From Erwinia sp039023475 (lineage in GTDB: Bacteria > Pseudomonadota > Gammaproteobacteria > Enterobacterales > Enterobacteriaceae): a stretch of 64,000 nt of DNA. Position 1 is the first letter of the stretch. Each line of letters opens with the position of its first letter. Shown here one piece after another: positions 54,122-61,918 of the stretch. Position numbers and translations under genes: made by a program. The notes beneath the pieces are model-generated. The model saw only the letters and a program-made list of their open reading frames with translations, ran no database searches and was not told the origin of the DNA. The stretch lies in NCBI RefSeq assembly GCF_039023475.1, contig NZ_JBCHVB010000005.1, positions 241,805-305,804 on the forward strand, in the 5' to 3' direction.

Positions 54122-55003
54122 ATGCCCTGGATACAAATGAAGATCAATACCACTGGCGCTCAGGCTGAAGATCTGGGCGATGCGCTGATGGAAAACGGGG
54201 CTGTTTCGGTCACGTTTCAGGATACCCATGATAATCCGGTATTTGAGCCGCTGCCTGGCGAAACCCGCCTCTGGGGTGATACGGATGTTATCGGCCTCTT
54301 TGATGCCGAAACGGAGATGCATGAGGTGATCGCTGGCCTGGAACCGCATCCGCTTCTTGGCCCGGGCTTTCCACACAAAATTGAGCAGATTGAAGATAAG
54401 GACTGGGAGCGCGAGTGGATGGACAATTTCCACCCGATGCGTTTTGGACAGCGACTGTGGATCTGCCCCAGCTGGCGCGATGTGCCCGACCCTGACGCCG
54501 TCAACGTTATGCTCGATCCCGGTCTGGCATTCGGTACCGGCACCCACCCGACGACCGCACTCTGCCTGGCCTGGCTGGACGGCCTGGATCTGGCTGGCAA
54601 AACCGTGATCGATTTTGGTTGCGGCTCCGGCATCCTGGCGATTGCGGCGCTGAAACTGGGCGCGGCCAGTGCTATCGGTATTGATATCGATCCTCAGGCG
54701 ATTCAGGCCAGCCGGGCTAACGCCGAACGTAACGGCGTTTCCGAACGTCTCTCACTTTTCCTGCCGCAAGAGCAGCCAGCAGACCTGAGCGCAGATGTGG
54801 TTGTCGCTAACATTCTTGCCGGTCCTTTGCGCGAACTGGCGCCGCTCATCAGCGTATTGCCGGTGACAGGCGGCCATCTGGGCCTGTCGGGCGTCCTGGC
54901 AAGTCAGGCCGCCAGCGTTTGTGAAGCTTACGAAGAGAAGTTTGCCCTCGATCCCGTGGCGGAGAAAGAAGAGTGGTGCCGTATCACGGGCGTCCGCCGC
55001 TGA
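54122..55003 (+). CDS. prmA: ribosomal protein L11 methyltransferase
   Basis: PrmA trimethylates lysines and the N-terminus of ribosomal protein L11. The 293 residues have the N-terminal substrate-binding domain MPWIQMKINTTGAQAEDLGD, a linker, and a SAM-binding domain with motif I TVIDFGCGSGILAIAALKLG near residue 161. The GTGTHPTTALCL segment is typical. It follows panF as in E. coli, but the next gene here is a carbonic anhydrase rather than dusB. Confidence 0.97.
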   Translation: MPWIQMKINTTGAQAEDLGDALMENGAVSVTFQDTHDNPVFEPLPGETRLWGDTDVIGLFDAETEMHEVIAGLEPHPLLGPGFPHKIEQIEDKDWEREWMDNFHPMRFGQRLWICPSWRDVPDPDAVNVMLDPGLAFGTGTHPTTALCLAWLDGLDLAGKTVIDFGCGSGILAIAALKLGAASAIGIDIDPQAIQASRANAERNGVSERLSLFLPQEQPADLSADVVVANILAGPLRELAPLISVLPVTGGHLGLSGVLASQAASVCEAYEEKFALDPVAEKEEWCRITGVRR

Positions 55004-55125
55004 AATCCGCTGCTCCAGGGAAGGAGCAGATGATTTTCCGGCATAATACCATTACCATTAGCAGGCCTATACGTTAGGGAACCGGCCTTCATCTGGAAGC
55101 CGGTAATTTCAGGACATAATGGATT

Positions 55126-55863
55126 ATGAAAATCAATAAGTTAGCTCTGCTTTTTGTCGCCATCACCGCGTTACCTGCCTGGGCGGCGCCGGATATTCAC
55201 TGGTCGTATGAAGGCAGCAATGCGCCTGAGCACTGGGGTGAATTATCACCAGAGTTTCAAACCTGTAATAAGGGTCAGTATCAGTCTCCAATAGATATTC
55301 ACCGGGTTATCGACGGAAAATTACCTCCACTACAGTTCAACTTTCACACCGATACCAAAACTATTGTCAATAATGGTCATACCATTCAGGTGACGGTAAA
55401 AGACAGCGATGATTTTTCGCTGGATGATGATACGTTCGTGCTCAAACAGTTCCACTTTCATACTCCCAGTGAAAACCATCTTTTCGGCAAAGCTTTTCCG
55501 ATGGAGGCTCATTTCGTCCATACTAACAAGGAAGGTGAGCTGGCAGTATTAGCCGTCATGTTTGAGCGGGGGGCGGAAAACAAAGCGCTGGATCCGATTA
55601 TCGCTTCTATACCTGCCAGCCTCGACAGCGTTGAGGTAATGAAGCAAAGCGGTGATATGGCGTCGCTCTTCCCTGCCGATAAGCACTACTACCGCTTCAG
55701 CGGGTCGCTGACCACGCCTCCCTGCACGGAGGGGGTTCGCTGGCTGATAATGAAATATCCTGCGACGCTTTCCGATAAGCAGCTGAAAGCGTTTGAGCAC
55801 GCATTAAAACACTCCAATAACCGGCCGGTGCAACATTTGAACGGACGCATTATCGTTGATTAA
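55126..55863 (+). CDS. cah: periplasmic alpha-carbonic anhydrase
   Basis: This 245-residue alpha-class carbonic anhydrase interconverts CO2 and bicarbonate. A signal peptide (cleavage near PAWA-A, residue 20) sends it to the periplasm. The three zinc ligands are His110 and His112 in QFHFHTPSENH and His129 in MEAHFVH; the CA signature and C-terminal RFSGSLTTPPCTEGVRW are intact. E. coli K-12 has no alpha-class enzyme. Its position between prmA and dusB, adjacent in E. coli, shows an insertion. It appears to be a single-gene unit. Confidence 0.93.
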   Translation: MKINKLALLFVAITALPAWAAPDIHWSYEGSNAPEHWGELSPEFQTCNKGQYQSPIDIHRVIDGKLPPLQFNFHTDTKTIVNNGHTIQVTVKDSDDFSLDDDTFVLKQFHFHTPSENHLFGKAFPMEAHFVHTNKEGELAVLAVMFERGAENKALDPIIASIPASLDSVEVMKQSGDMASLFPADKHYYRFSGSLTTPPCTEGVRWLIMKYPATLSDKQLKAFEHALKHSNNRPVQHLNGRIIVD

Positions 55864-56175
55864 GCTGGATGAGCAAAAATTAAGCGGCGCCAGCGGTCTG
55901 ACGGGCGGCGTTTCGACGGTACTTATCGCGTTTTCAGCATAAAGTTCCGTTATTTATAGGGCAAAGTCGGTCACAAAAAAAGAAAAATTCTTGTACAGGA
56001 TTTCGCCAAACATCTTCAACCGGCTGTAATATAAAGATATTTATTTTTATGGCCGGTTGCGTCAGCCAGGCTGACGCTTTCCAGGCATAAGTTGTTCAAA
56101 GTTTGTCCTTTCATCTTACGAAAAAAATGCGTAATATACGCCGCCTTGCGGACACACTATGGTCACTTTTTTTTC
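55864..56175. promoter_or_regulatory. dusB-fis promoter region
   Basis: The core promoter is TTTCAT (56109-56114), 17 bases, TAATAT (56132-56137), followed by a GC-rich discriminator and the start region. This is practically the E. coli fis promoter, known for growth-rate, stringent and Fis control. A/T-rich tracts upstream fit Fis and UP-element binding. A perfect 8-bp hairpin GCGTCAGC/GCTGACGC at 56059-56077 lies upstream of it and may end the preceding transcript. Confidence 0.8.
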
Positions 56176-57141
56176 ATGCGCATAGGAAACCACCAGCTTC
56201 GCAATCGTCTGATTGCAGCGCCCATGGCCGGAATTACCGACAGGCCCTTCCGGACTCTTTGTTATGCAATGGGGGCTGGTATGACCGTATCTGAGATGCT
56301 GTCGTCTAACCCTGAAGTCTGGGCTACCGACAAATCCCGGCTGCGTATGGTTCATGGCGACGAGCCTGGTATTCGTACCGTGCAAATCGCGGGTTGTGAC
56401 CCTGAGGAGATGGCCGCTGCAGCGCGCATTAATGCTGCATCTGGCGCGCAGGTCATCGATATCAACATGGGATGCCCTGCCAAAAAAGTGAATCGTAAGA
56501 TGGCGGGCTCGGCCCTGCTGCAACATCCGGCGCTGGTGATGTCTATACTCTCTGCCGTGGTGAATGCCGTAGACGTGCCCGTTACGCTGAAGATTCGCAC
56601 CGGCTGGGATGCGGATAACCGCAACTGTGTAGAAATTGCCCAATTGGCTGAGCGCTGTGGCATTCAGGCCCTGACCATTCACGGACGCACACGCGCGTGT
56701 TTGTTCAACGGCAATGCTGAATACGACAGCATTCGGACAGTTAAGCAGAATGTCTCTATTCCCGTTATCGCGAACGGAGACATTACTGACCCGCATAAGG
56801 CCAGAGCCGTACTTGACTATACGGGGGCTGATGCCCTGATGATAGGACGTGCGGCTCAGGGAAGACCGTGGATCTTCCGGGAAATCCAGCATTATCTGGA
56901 CACTGGGGAGCTGCTGGCACCGATGCCACTGGCTGAAGTAAAGCGCTTGCTCATCGGGCACCTACGGGAACTGCACGACTTTTATGGTCATCGCAAAGGA
57001 TACCGTATTGCCCGGAAGCACGTCTCCTGGTATCTCCAGGAGCATGCCCCAAACGACCAGTTTCGGCGCACATTCAACGCCATTGAGGATGCCAGCGAAC
57101 AGCTGGAGGCGTTGGAGGCATACTTCGAAAAACTTGCATAA
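56176..57141 (+). CDS. dusB: tRNA-dihydrouridine synthase B
   Basis: DusB reduces uridine to dihydrouridine at position 17 of tRNAs. The ATG at 56176 (MRIGNHQLRNRLIAAPMAGIT) gives 321 residues, the E. coli length; an upstream in-frame ATG lies before the promoter. FMN-binding TIM-barrel motifs include APMAGITDRPFR, the catalytic Cys in NMGCPAKKVNRKMAGSALL, and RAAQGRPWIF. It is the first gene of dusB-fis. Confidence 0.97.
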   Translation: MRIGNHQLRNRLIAAPMAGITDRPFRTLCYAMGAGMTVSEMLSSNPEVWATDKSRLRMVHGDEPGIRTVQIAGCDPEEMAAAARINAASGAQVIDINMGCPAKKVNRKMAGSALLQHPALVMSILSAVVNAVDVPVTLKIRTGWDADNRNCVEIAQLAERCGIQALTIHGRTRACLFNGNAEYDSIRTVKQNVSIPVIANGDITDPHKARAVLDYTGADALMIGRAAQGRPWIFREIQHYLDTGELLAPMPLAEVKRLLIGHLRELHDFYGHRKGYRIARKHVSWYLQEHAPNDQFRRTFNAIEDASEQLEALEAYFEKLA

Positions 57142-57165
57142 TAGAAATAAAGAGCTGACAGAACT

Positions 57166-57462
57166 ATGTTCGAACAACGCGTAAATTCTGACGTACTGAC
57201 CGTTTCAACCGTTAACTCCCAGGATCAGGTGACCCAAAAGCCCCTGCGTGATTCGGTCAAACAGGCACTGAAGAACTATTTTGCTCAACTGAATGGTCAG
57301 GATGTTAATGACCTGTATGAGCTGGTTTTGGCTGAAGTAGAACAGCCTCTGTTGGACATGGTGATGCAATATACCCGTGGCAACCAGACCCGTGCAGCCC
57401 TGATGATGGGTATCAACCGCGGTACGCTGCGTAAGAAACTGAAAAAATACGGCATGAACTGA
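57166..57462 (+). CDS. fis: nucleoid protein Fis
   Basis: Fis bends DNA, activates rRNA promoters and shapes the nucleoid in fast growth. The 98 residues appear identical or almost identical to E. coli Fis, with the N-terminal beta-hairpin arms (about 11-26) and the C-terminal helix-turn-helix [20 protein letters not shown]. It is 24 bases after dusB and ends in a strong terminator. Confidence 0.99.
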
Positions 57463-57486
57463 TTTATTTCGGCTAATGTCTGAATA

Positions 57487-57520
57487 AAGGCGTCTTATCC
57501 TGCGGATAAGGCGCCTTTTT
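57487..57520 (+). terminator. dusB-fis terminator
   Basis: Fourteen base pairs (one G-T) join 57487-57500 with 57504-57517 around TGC, and the right arm runs into a T-run. It is an efficient-looking intrinsic terminator. Confidence 0.9.
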
Positions 57521-57803
57521 CTTTTGTCTGCTCCGGCATCACACGCTTGTCTCCTTCCTGCTTATTTCATGCCCTTGCCTTTCTCCCTCACCTTATGTGT
57601 TCCTCATCGTTGATATCACCTGTCGCCTTCAGGTCCCATATGGAGGGGCACTGTGCAGTAAAACGTTGATGTGCATATAACACACGTGGTTACTGCGGGC
57701 GGACCGCGTTTTAGCGCATGTGACCAGATATTTTCTAAGCTTTTATGCAAATGGATGAAAGAGATTTGTAAACGCAATACAAGATATTAAAGGCAAAGTA
57801 ACG
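57521..57803. other. gene-free stretch after fis
   Basis: The first hundred bases are pyrimidine-rich and the rest mixed. I find no reading frame with a usable start and no clear repeat or site. E. coli has yhdJ, yhdU and the acrEF genes between fis and yhdW; none is present. Confidence 0.45.
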
Positions 57804-57940
57804 TTCTGTTAATAAGGTTCCTAAATTGATAATTGTCAGGAAAGCGTGACGTGTTCCAGGGCATTGTTCGTGCTGTATCGAATGATGCCTTGCATCCCCT
57901 CTGAAGATTCATGGATTTCCATCTTCAGAGGGTTCTTTTT
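57804..57940 (+). ncRNA. candidate small RNA or leader peptide transcript downstream of fis
   Basis: A promoter-like pair TTCTGT (57804-57809) and GATAAT (57828-57833), 18 apart, precedes two tight hairpins. Hairpin 1 is GGCATTGTTCG/CGAATGATGCC (57860-57889, 11 bp with two G-T pairs). Hairpin 2 is CCTCTGAAGAT/ATCTTCAGAGG (57898-57931) followed by GTTCTTTTT, an intrinsic terminator. The transcript would be about 100 nt from near 57840. It also contains AGGAAA and a 17-codon frame from GTG at 57851 (MFQGIVRAVSNDALHPL), whose stop lies inside the terminator stem. I do not recognise it as a known sRNA. It could be an sRNA, a leader peptide or both. Confidence 0.5.
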
Positions 57941-57945
57941 ATCCG

Positions 57946-58372
57946 CTGTAATTCCAGGTTGCCCTTTTCCGGCAGTTAATAAGCCCCCGTAGCGTAACGG
58001 CAGCGTGATAAAAATGACGGCGTTTGAAGCTGAGCAATACGACGCATCTCCCCTTCCGCAAGCTGGTCAATAAAAGTACAAGAGTGTGTAAAACAGATAT
58101 AGATGTCTGTTATTTACAGATACAATGGGCCGATAACCTGTAGCCGTAACGACTAAGCTTCCGCTTTTTCATCCTCAATCGCGCGATGAAATCGAGGGGC
58201 TTTGCGACTGCCAGCGTCTTTTCGCTACCCCGAACACGACCAGAATTATCTGCATTGTGTAAAGTTCAGCGCATCTGGCCCAACTTACCGCAAAGAATGT
58301 TGTCATATTTGCTGTAACGCTACGGATTTAACACCGGTGCGATACGCTCCCATGCATGATAAAGAGAGAATT
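57946..58372. other. upstream region of lpxP
   Basis: A region of about 430 bases without a supportable gene. It contains the inverted repeats AACAGA/TCTGTT and TCTGT/ACAGA near 58091-58122 and a -10-like TACAAT near 58123. Cold-shock genes often have long leaders, and lpxP is cold-induced in E. coli, but I cannot place the start site. Confidence 0.4.
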
Positions 58373-59293
58373 ATGAAGGCGTCACCCCGTTTTAATCGCA
58401 GCTTACTGCATCCTCGCTACTGGACTACCTGGGCCGGGCTGGGACTTCTGTTTTTGCTGGTTCAGCTACCTTTCCCTGTTTTACAGAAGCTGGGCACCTG
58501 GATGGGCCGCACCTCAATGCGCTTTTTAAAGCGCCGCATTCGTATTACCCGCCGTAACCTAGAGCTCTGCTTTCCTGACATGCCAGTCGATCAGATGGAA
58601 ATTCGTATCGTGCGTAATTTCGAATCGCTGGGCATGGGACTGCTTGAAACCGGTATGGCCTGGTTCTGGTCAGATCAGCGGGTCAGACGCTGGTTTACGG
58701 TTAAGGGATTAAATAATCTTACCGCTGCCCAGCAGGAGGGCCGCGGCGCGCTGATTATCGGTGTACATTTTATGTCGCTTGAGTTAGGGGGCCGCGCAAT
58801 GGGCCTCTGCCAGCCCATGATGGCGATGTACCGTCCTCATAATAATAAACTGATGGAGTGGGTACAGACGAAGGGACGTATGCGTTCCAACAAAGCGATG
58901 ATTAATCGCCGCGACCTCCGTGGGATGGTGCAGGCCCTCAAACAGGGTGAGGCCGTTTGGTTCGCGCCCGATCAGGATTATGGCCCGAAAGGCAGCGTCT
59001 TTGCGCCGCTGTTCGCTGTGCCACAGGCAGCGACAACCAGTGGGACATGGATGATAGCCCGGCTGGCTAAGCCCGCCATGATTACCGTGGTATTGATCCG
59101 TAATGAAGACGGTAGCGGTTATGAACTCGTGATCCAGCCCGAACTGAAGGCGTATCCGGTTGAGGATGAACAGGAAGCCGCCGCCTATATGAACAAAGTG
59201 ATAGAGCGCGAAATAATGCGGGCACCAAACCAGTATATGTGGCTGCACCGTCGGTTTAAAACGCGACCTGAGGGCAAAACCTCGCTTTACTGA
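58373..59293 (+). CDS. lpxP: lipid A palmitoleoyltransferase LpxP
   Basis: LpxP adds palmitoleate to Kdo2-lipid IVA at low temperature in place of the laurate added by LpxL. The ATG at 58373 gives 306 residues, the E. coli LpxP length, with one membrane helix (about 20-40) and the HX4E acyltransferase motif HFMSLE at 132-137. GLCQPMMAMYRPHNNKLMEWVQ and WFAPDQDYGPKGS are family blocks. It resembles LpxP more than LpxL. It stands between fis and the aap operon, not its E. coli location. AGAGAG upstream is the ribosome-binding site. Confidence 0.92.
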   Translation: MKASPRFNRSLLHPRYWTTWAGLGLLFLLVQLPFPVLQKLGTWMGRTSMRFLKRRIRITRRNLELCFPDMPVDQMEIRIVRNFESLGMGLLETGMAWFWSDQRVRRWFTVKGLNNLTAAQQEGRGALIIGVHFMSLELGGRAMGLCQPMMAMYRPHNNKLMEWVQTKGRMRSNKAMINRRDLRGMVQALKQGEAVWFAPDQDYGPKGSVFAPLFAVPQAATTSGTWMIARLAKPAMITVVLIRNEDGSGYELVIQPELKAYPVEDEQEAAAYMNKVIEREIMRAPNQYMWLHRRFKTRPEGKTSLY

Positions 59294-59400
59294 TTTACGA
59301 CGTTATCTGGCCAGCTTCCCCCGGGCTGGCCTGCCTGAATTAACATTCCCTTCACAAATATGCGCTTCCGCTCACATTGCTTTCAATCCATAAAACTATT
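59294..59400. other. lpxP 3' region
   Basis: GGCCAGC and GCTGGCC near 59311-59333 form a hairpin after lpxP without a T-run. The rest leads into the NtrC sites of the aap promoter. No gene is present. Confidence 0.4.
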
Positions 59401-59417
59401 TGCACCAAATGTGACCA
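59401..59417. promoter_or_regulatory. NtrC-type site 1 of the aap operon
   Basis: TGCACCAAATGTGACCA has a perfect left NtrC half-site (TGCACCA) and a degenerate right half. Its centre lies about 139 bases upstream of the predicted start of the sigma-54 promoter. Confidence 0.5.
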
Positions 59418-59430
59418 GCCCTGCTGGTTT

Positions 59431-59447
59431 TGCGCCACTTTAGTGCG
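59431..59447. promoter_or_regulatory. NtrC-type site 2 of the aap operon
   Basis: TGCGCCACTTTAGTGCG matches the NtrC palindrome at 11 of its 14 fixed positions. Its centre is about -109 from the predicted start, the spacing of the glnAp2 enhancer. Confidence 0.65.
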
Positions 59448-59521
59448 CGATATTAACGAAACTTTCTAAAAGCTTCTGAGTATTAGTAAACCTTTCCCGT
59501 AAATTCAGGATGCTGCAAACC

Positions 59522-59537
59522 TGGCATTACCTTTGCA
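59522..59537 (+). promoter_or_regulatory. sigma-54 promoter of the aapJQMP operon
   Basis: TGGCATTACCTTTGCA matches the -24/-12 consensus well, with GG and GC exactly ten bases apart and a perfect TTTGCA at -12. The predicted start is near 59548, leaving an 80-base leader. NtrC control of yhdWXYZ is known in E. coli, which supports this. Confidence 0.82.
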
Positions 59538-59627
59538 GTGTCGTGGGTGGCTTTGGCTACAAAAAAGATAAGCCCGTTACAGCGTACGTTAAACATAATA
59601 AATCGACTTCGCCACACAGGATGCTCT

Positions 59628-60653
59628 ATGAAAAAAACGATGCTCTCCATGTTGGTTGCCGCGGCAACGCTATTTGCAGTTGCGAATCAGGCACACGCTG
59701 GCACTACCCTGGATGCTATTAATAAGAAAGGTTTCATTCAGTGCGGTATCAGCGACGGTCTGCCCGGCTTCTCCTATGCTGATGCCAGCGGCAAATTCAG
59801 CGGTATCGATGTTGACGTTTGTCGTGCAGCGGCAGCCGCCCTTTTTGGCGATGCGACCAAGGTGAAATATACGCCGCTGACGGCGAAGGAGAGATTCACT
59901 GCGCTGCAATCCGGTGAGGTGGATATACTTTCCCGCAACACAACCTGGACGTCTTCTCGCGACGGCGGCATGGGATTCATATTCGCAGGGGTGAACTACT
60001 ATGACGGTATCGGCTTTCTGACACATCAGAAAGCGGGCCTGAAAAGTGCCAAAGAACTTGATGGTGCGACCGTCTGTATTCAGGCAGGCACCGATACGGA
60101 ACTCAACGTTGCGGACTACTTCAAATCAAATAATATGCAGTACACGCCGGTCACCTTTGACCGCTCTGATGAATCTGCCAAAGCGCTGGATTCCGGCCGT
60201 TGCGATACTCTGGCGTCCGATCAGTCACAACTCTATGCACTGCGCATCAAGCTGGGTAAACCTGATGAGTTTATCGTCCTGCCGGAAGTCATCTCCAAAG
60301 AGCCTCTGGGGCCAGTAGTACGTCGTGGTGATGATGAATGGTTCACCATCGTTAAGTGGTCGCTTTTTGCAATGCTGAACGCAGAAGAGATGGGTGTAAC
60401 CTCACAAAATGTTGATCAGATGTCCGCTAAACCTACTACGCCGGATATGGCTCACCTTCTGGGTGCCGAGGGTGATTTCGGTAAGGACCTGAAGCTGAGC
60501 AATAAGTGGGCATATAACATCATCAAACAGGTCGGTAACTACCAGGAAATTTTCGATCGCAACGTGGGTAAAGACAGCGCGCTGAAGATTGCCCGTGGTC
60601 AGAATGCCCTCTGGAACAAAGGCGGTATTCAGTACGCCCCGCCAGTACGTTAA
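59628..60653 (+). CDS. yhdW: amino-acid ABC transporter substrate-binding protein (YhdW/AapJ)
   Basis: This periplasmic receptor of a general L-amino-acid importer delivers substrate to the membrane subunits encoded next. The ATG at 59628, after an AGGA site, gives 341 residues with a signal peptide cleaved after QAHA (residue 24). The family-3 solute-binding fold shows in GFIQCGISDGLPGFSYAD and FSGIDVDVCRAAAAALFGD. In E. coli K-12 yhdW is annotated as a pseudogene; here it is intact. A hairpin follows, then yhdX. Confidence 0.93.
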   Translation: MKKTMLSMLVAAATLFAVANQAHAGTTLDAINKKGFIQCGISDGLPGFSYADASGKFSGIDVDVCRAAAAALFGDATKVKYTPLTAKERFTALQSGEVDILSRNTTWTSSRDGGMGFIFAGVNYYDGIGFLTHQKAGLKSAKELDGATVCIQAGTDTELNVADYFKSNNMQYTPVTFDRSDESAKALDSGRCDTLASDQSQLYALRIKLGKPDEFIVLPEVISKEPLGPVVRRGDDEWFTIVKWSLFAMLNAEEMGVTSQNVDQMSAKPTTPDMAHLLGAEGDFGKDLKLSNKWAYNIIKQVGNYQEIFDRNVGKDSALKIARGQNALWNKGGIQYAPPVR

Positions 60654-60670
60654 TTCCCCCACCGTTACAG

Positions 60671-60690
60671 GGCACCGATCTGTCGGTGCC
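60671..60690 (+). other. intercistronic hairpin yhdW-yhdX
   Basis: GGCACCGA and TCGGTGCC form a perfect 8-bp stem with a four-base loop. Hairpins of this kind commonly protect the abundant binding-protein mRNA and reduce read-through to the permease genes. There is no T-run. Confidence 0.6.
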
Positions 60691-60722
60691 TTCGTCAGTA
60701 TTAACGTCACTGAGGGTTTACC

Positions 60723-61901
60723 ATGTCTCAACGCCCAGCCGTAAAAAGGGATTTTTCTTTCAGTAACCCTGCGGTGCGCGCCTGGCTGTTTCAGATTATC
60801 GCGGTTGCCGCTGTTGCAGGCGTAGCGGGCTATCTGATTCACAATACCGTCACCAACCTCGCTAATCGCGGTATTACCTCCGGTTTTGGCTTTCTTGAGC
60901 GCAGCGCGGGTTTTGGCATTGTTCAGCATTTGATCGACTATACGGAAGGTGATACCTACGCGCGTGTTTTTCTCGTTGGCTTAACTAACACGCTGCTGGT
61001 TTCCGCGCTCTGTATTGTATTTGCTTCCTTTCTTGGCTTTTTCATCGGGCTTGCGCGTCTCTCTGATAACTGGCTGCTGCGAAAAATCTCCACGGTATAT
61101 ATCGAGATTTTTCGTAACATCCCGCCGCTGCTTCAGATATTTTTCTGGTACTTTGCCGTACTGCGTAACTTGCCAGGCCCCCGCCAGGCCCTGAGCGCGA
61201 TGGACTTAGCTTTTGTCAGCAACCGGGGACTTTATATTCCCTGGCCTGAGTATGCCTCAGGCACCTGGCCGTTTATTATTGCCCTGCTTCTGGCCGCTTT
61301 CGGCAGCCTGTTTCTGTTCCGCTACAATCGTGCTTTTCAGTTAAAGACGGGACAGCTACGCCCCACCTGGCCGGCAGCGATCGTCATGCTGATACTTTTT
61401 CCGCTGATTGCGCACTGGGGGTTTGGCCCCGCCATGCACTGGAATATACCCGAACTGCGTGGCTTTAACTTTCGCGGTGGATTTGCACTTATCCCGGAAC
61501 TGGCCGCTTTAACGCTCGCCTTGTCGGTCTATACCTCCTCATTCATTGCTGAAGTTATTCGCGCAGGTATCCAGTCCGTGCCGCATGGTCAGCAAGAAGC
61601 AGCCCGTTCGCTGGGCCTGCCGAATCCGGTAACGCTGCGCCAGGTCATTATTCCGCAGGCCATGCGCGTGATCATTCCTCCGCTCACCAGTCAGTACCTT
61701 AACGTGGTGAAAAACTCTTCGCTTGCAGCGGCGATTGGTTATCCCGATATGGTCTCGCTGTTTGCCGGCACAGTGCTTAATCAGACGGGACAAGCGATCG
61801 AAACTATTGCCATCACGATGGGCGTCTACCTGATTATCAGCCTGACGATCTCGCTGCTGATGAATATTTATAACCGCAAAATTCGCCTGATTGAGCGCTA
61901 A
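60723..61901 (+). CDS. yhdX: amino-acid ABC transporter permease YhdX/AapQ
   Basis: This is the first of two permease subunits of the amino-acid importer. The 392 residues contain about eight transmembrane helices, more than the basic five, as in AapQ. A C-terminal BPD permease domain carries the ATPase-contact EAA motif (QQEAARSLGLPNPVTLRQVIIPQA). It has AGGGTTTACC upstream of the ATG. It lies in the operon with yhdY 17 bases downstream. Confidence 0.95.
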   Translation: MSQRPAVKRDFSFSNPAVRAWLFQIIAVAAVAGVAGYLIHNTVTNLANRGITSGFGFLERSAGFGIVQHLIDYTEGDTYARVFLVGLTNTLLVSALCIVFASFLGFFIGLARLSDNWLLRKISTVYIEIFRNIPPLLQIFFWYFAVLRNLPGPRQALSAMDLAFVSNRGLYIPWPEYASGTWPFIIALLLAAFGSLFLFRYNRAFQLKTGQLRPTWPAAIVMLILFPLIAHWGFGPAMHWNIPELRGFNFRGGFALIPELAALTLALSVYTSSFIAEVIRAGIQSVPHGQQEAARSLGLPNPVTLRQVIIPQAMRVIIPPLTSQYLNVVKNSSLAAAIGYPDMVSLFAGTVLNQTGQAIETIAITMGVYLIISLTISLLMNIYNRKIRLIER

Positions 61902-61918
61902 GGAAGAATGGGGATCTT

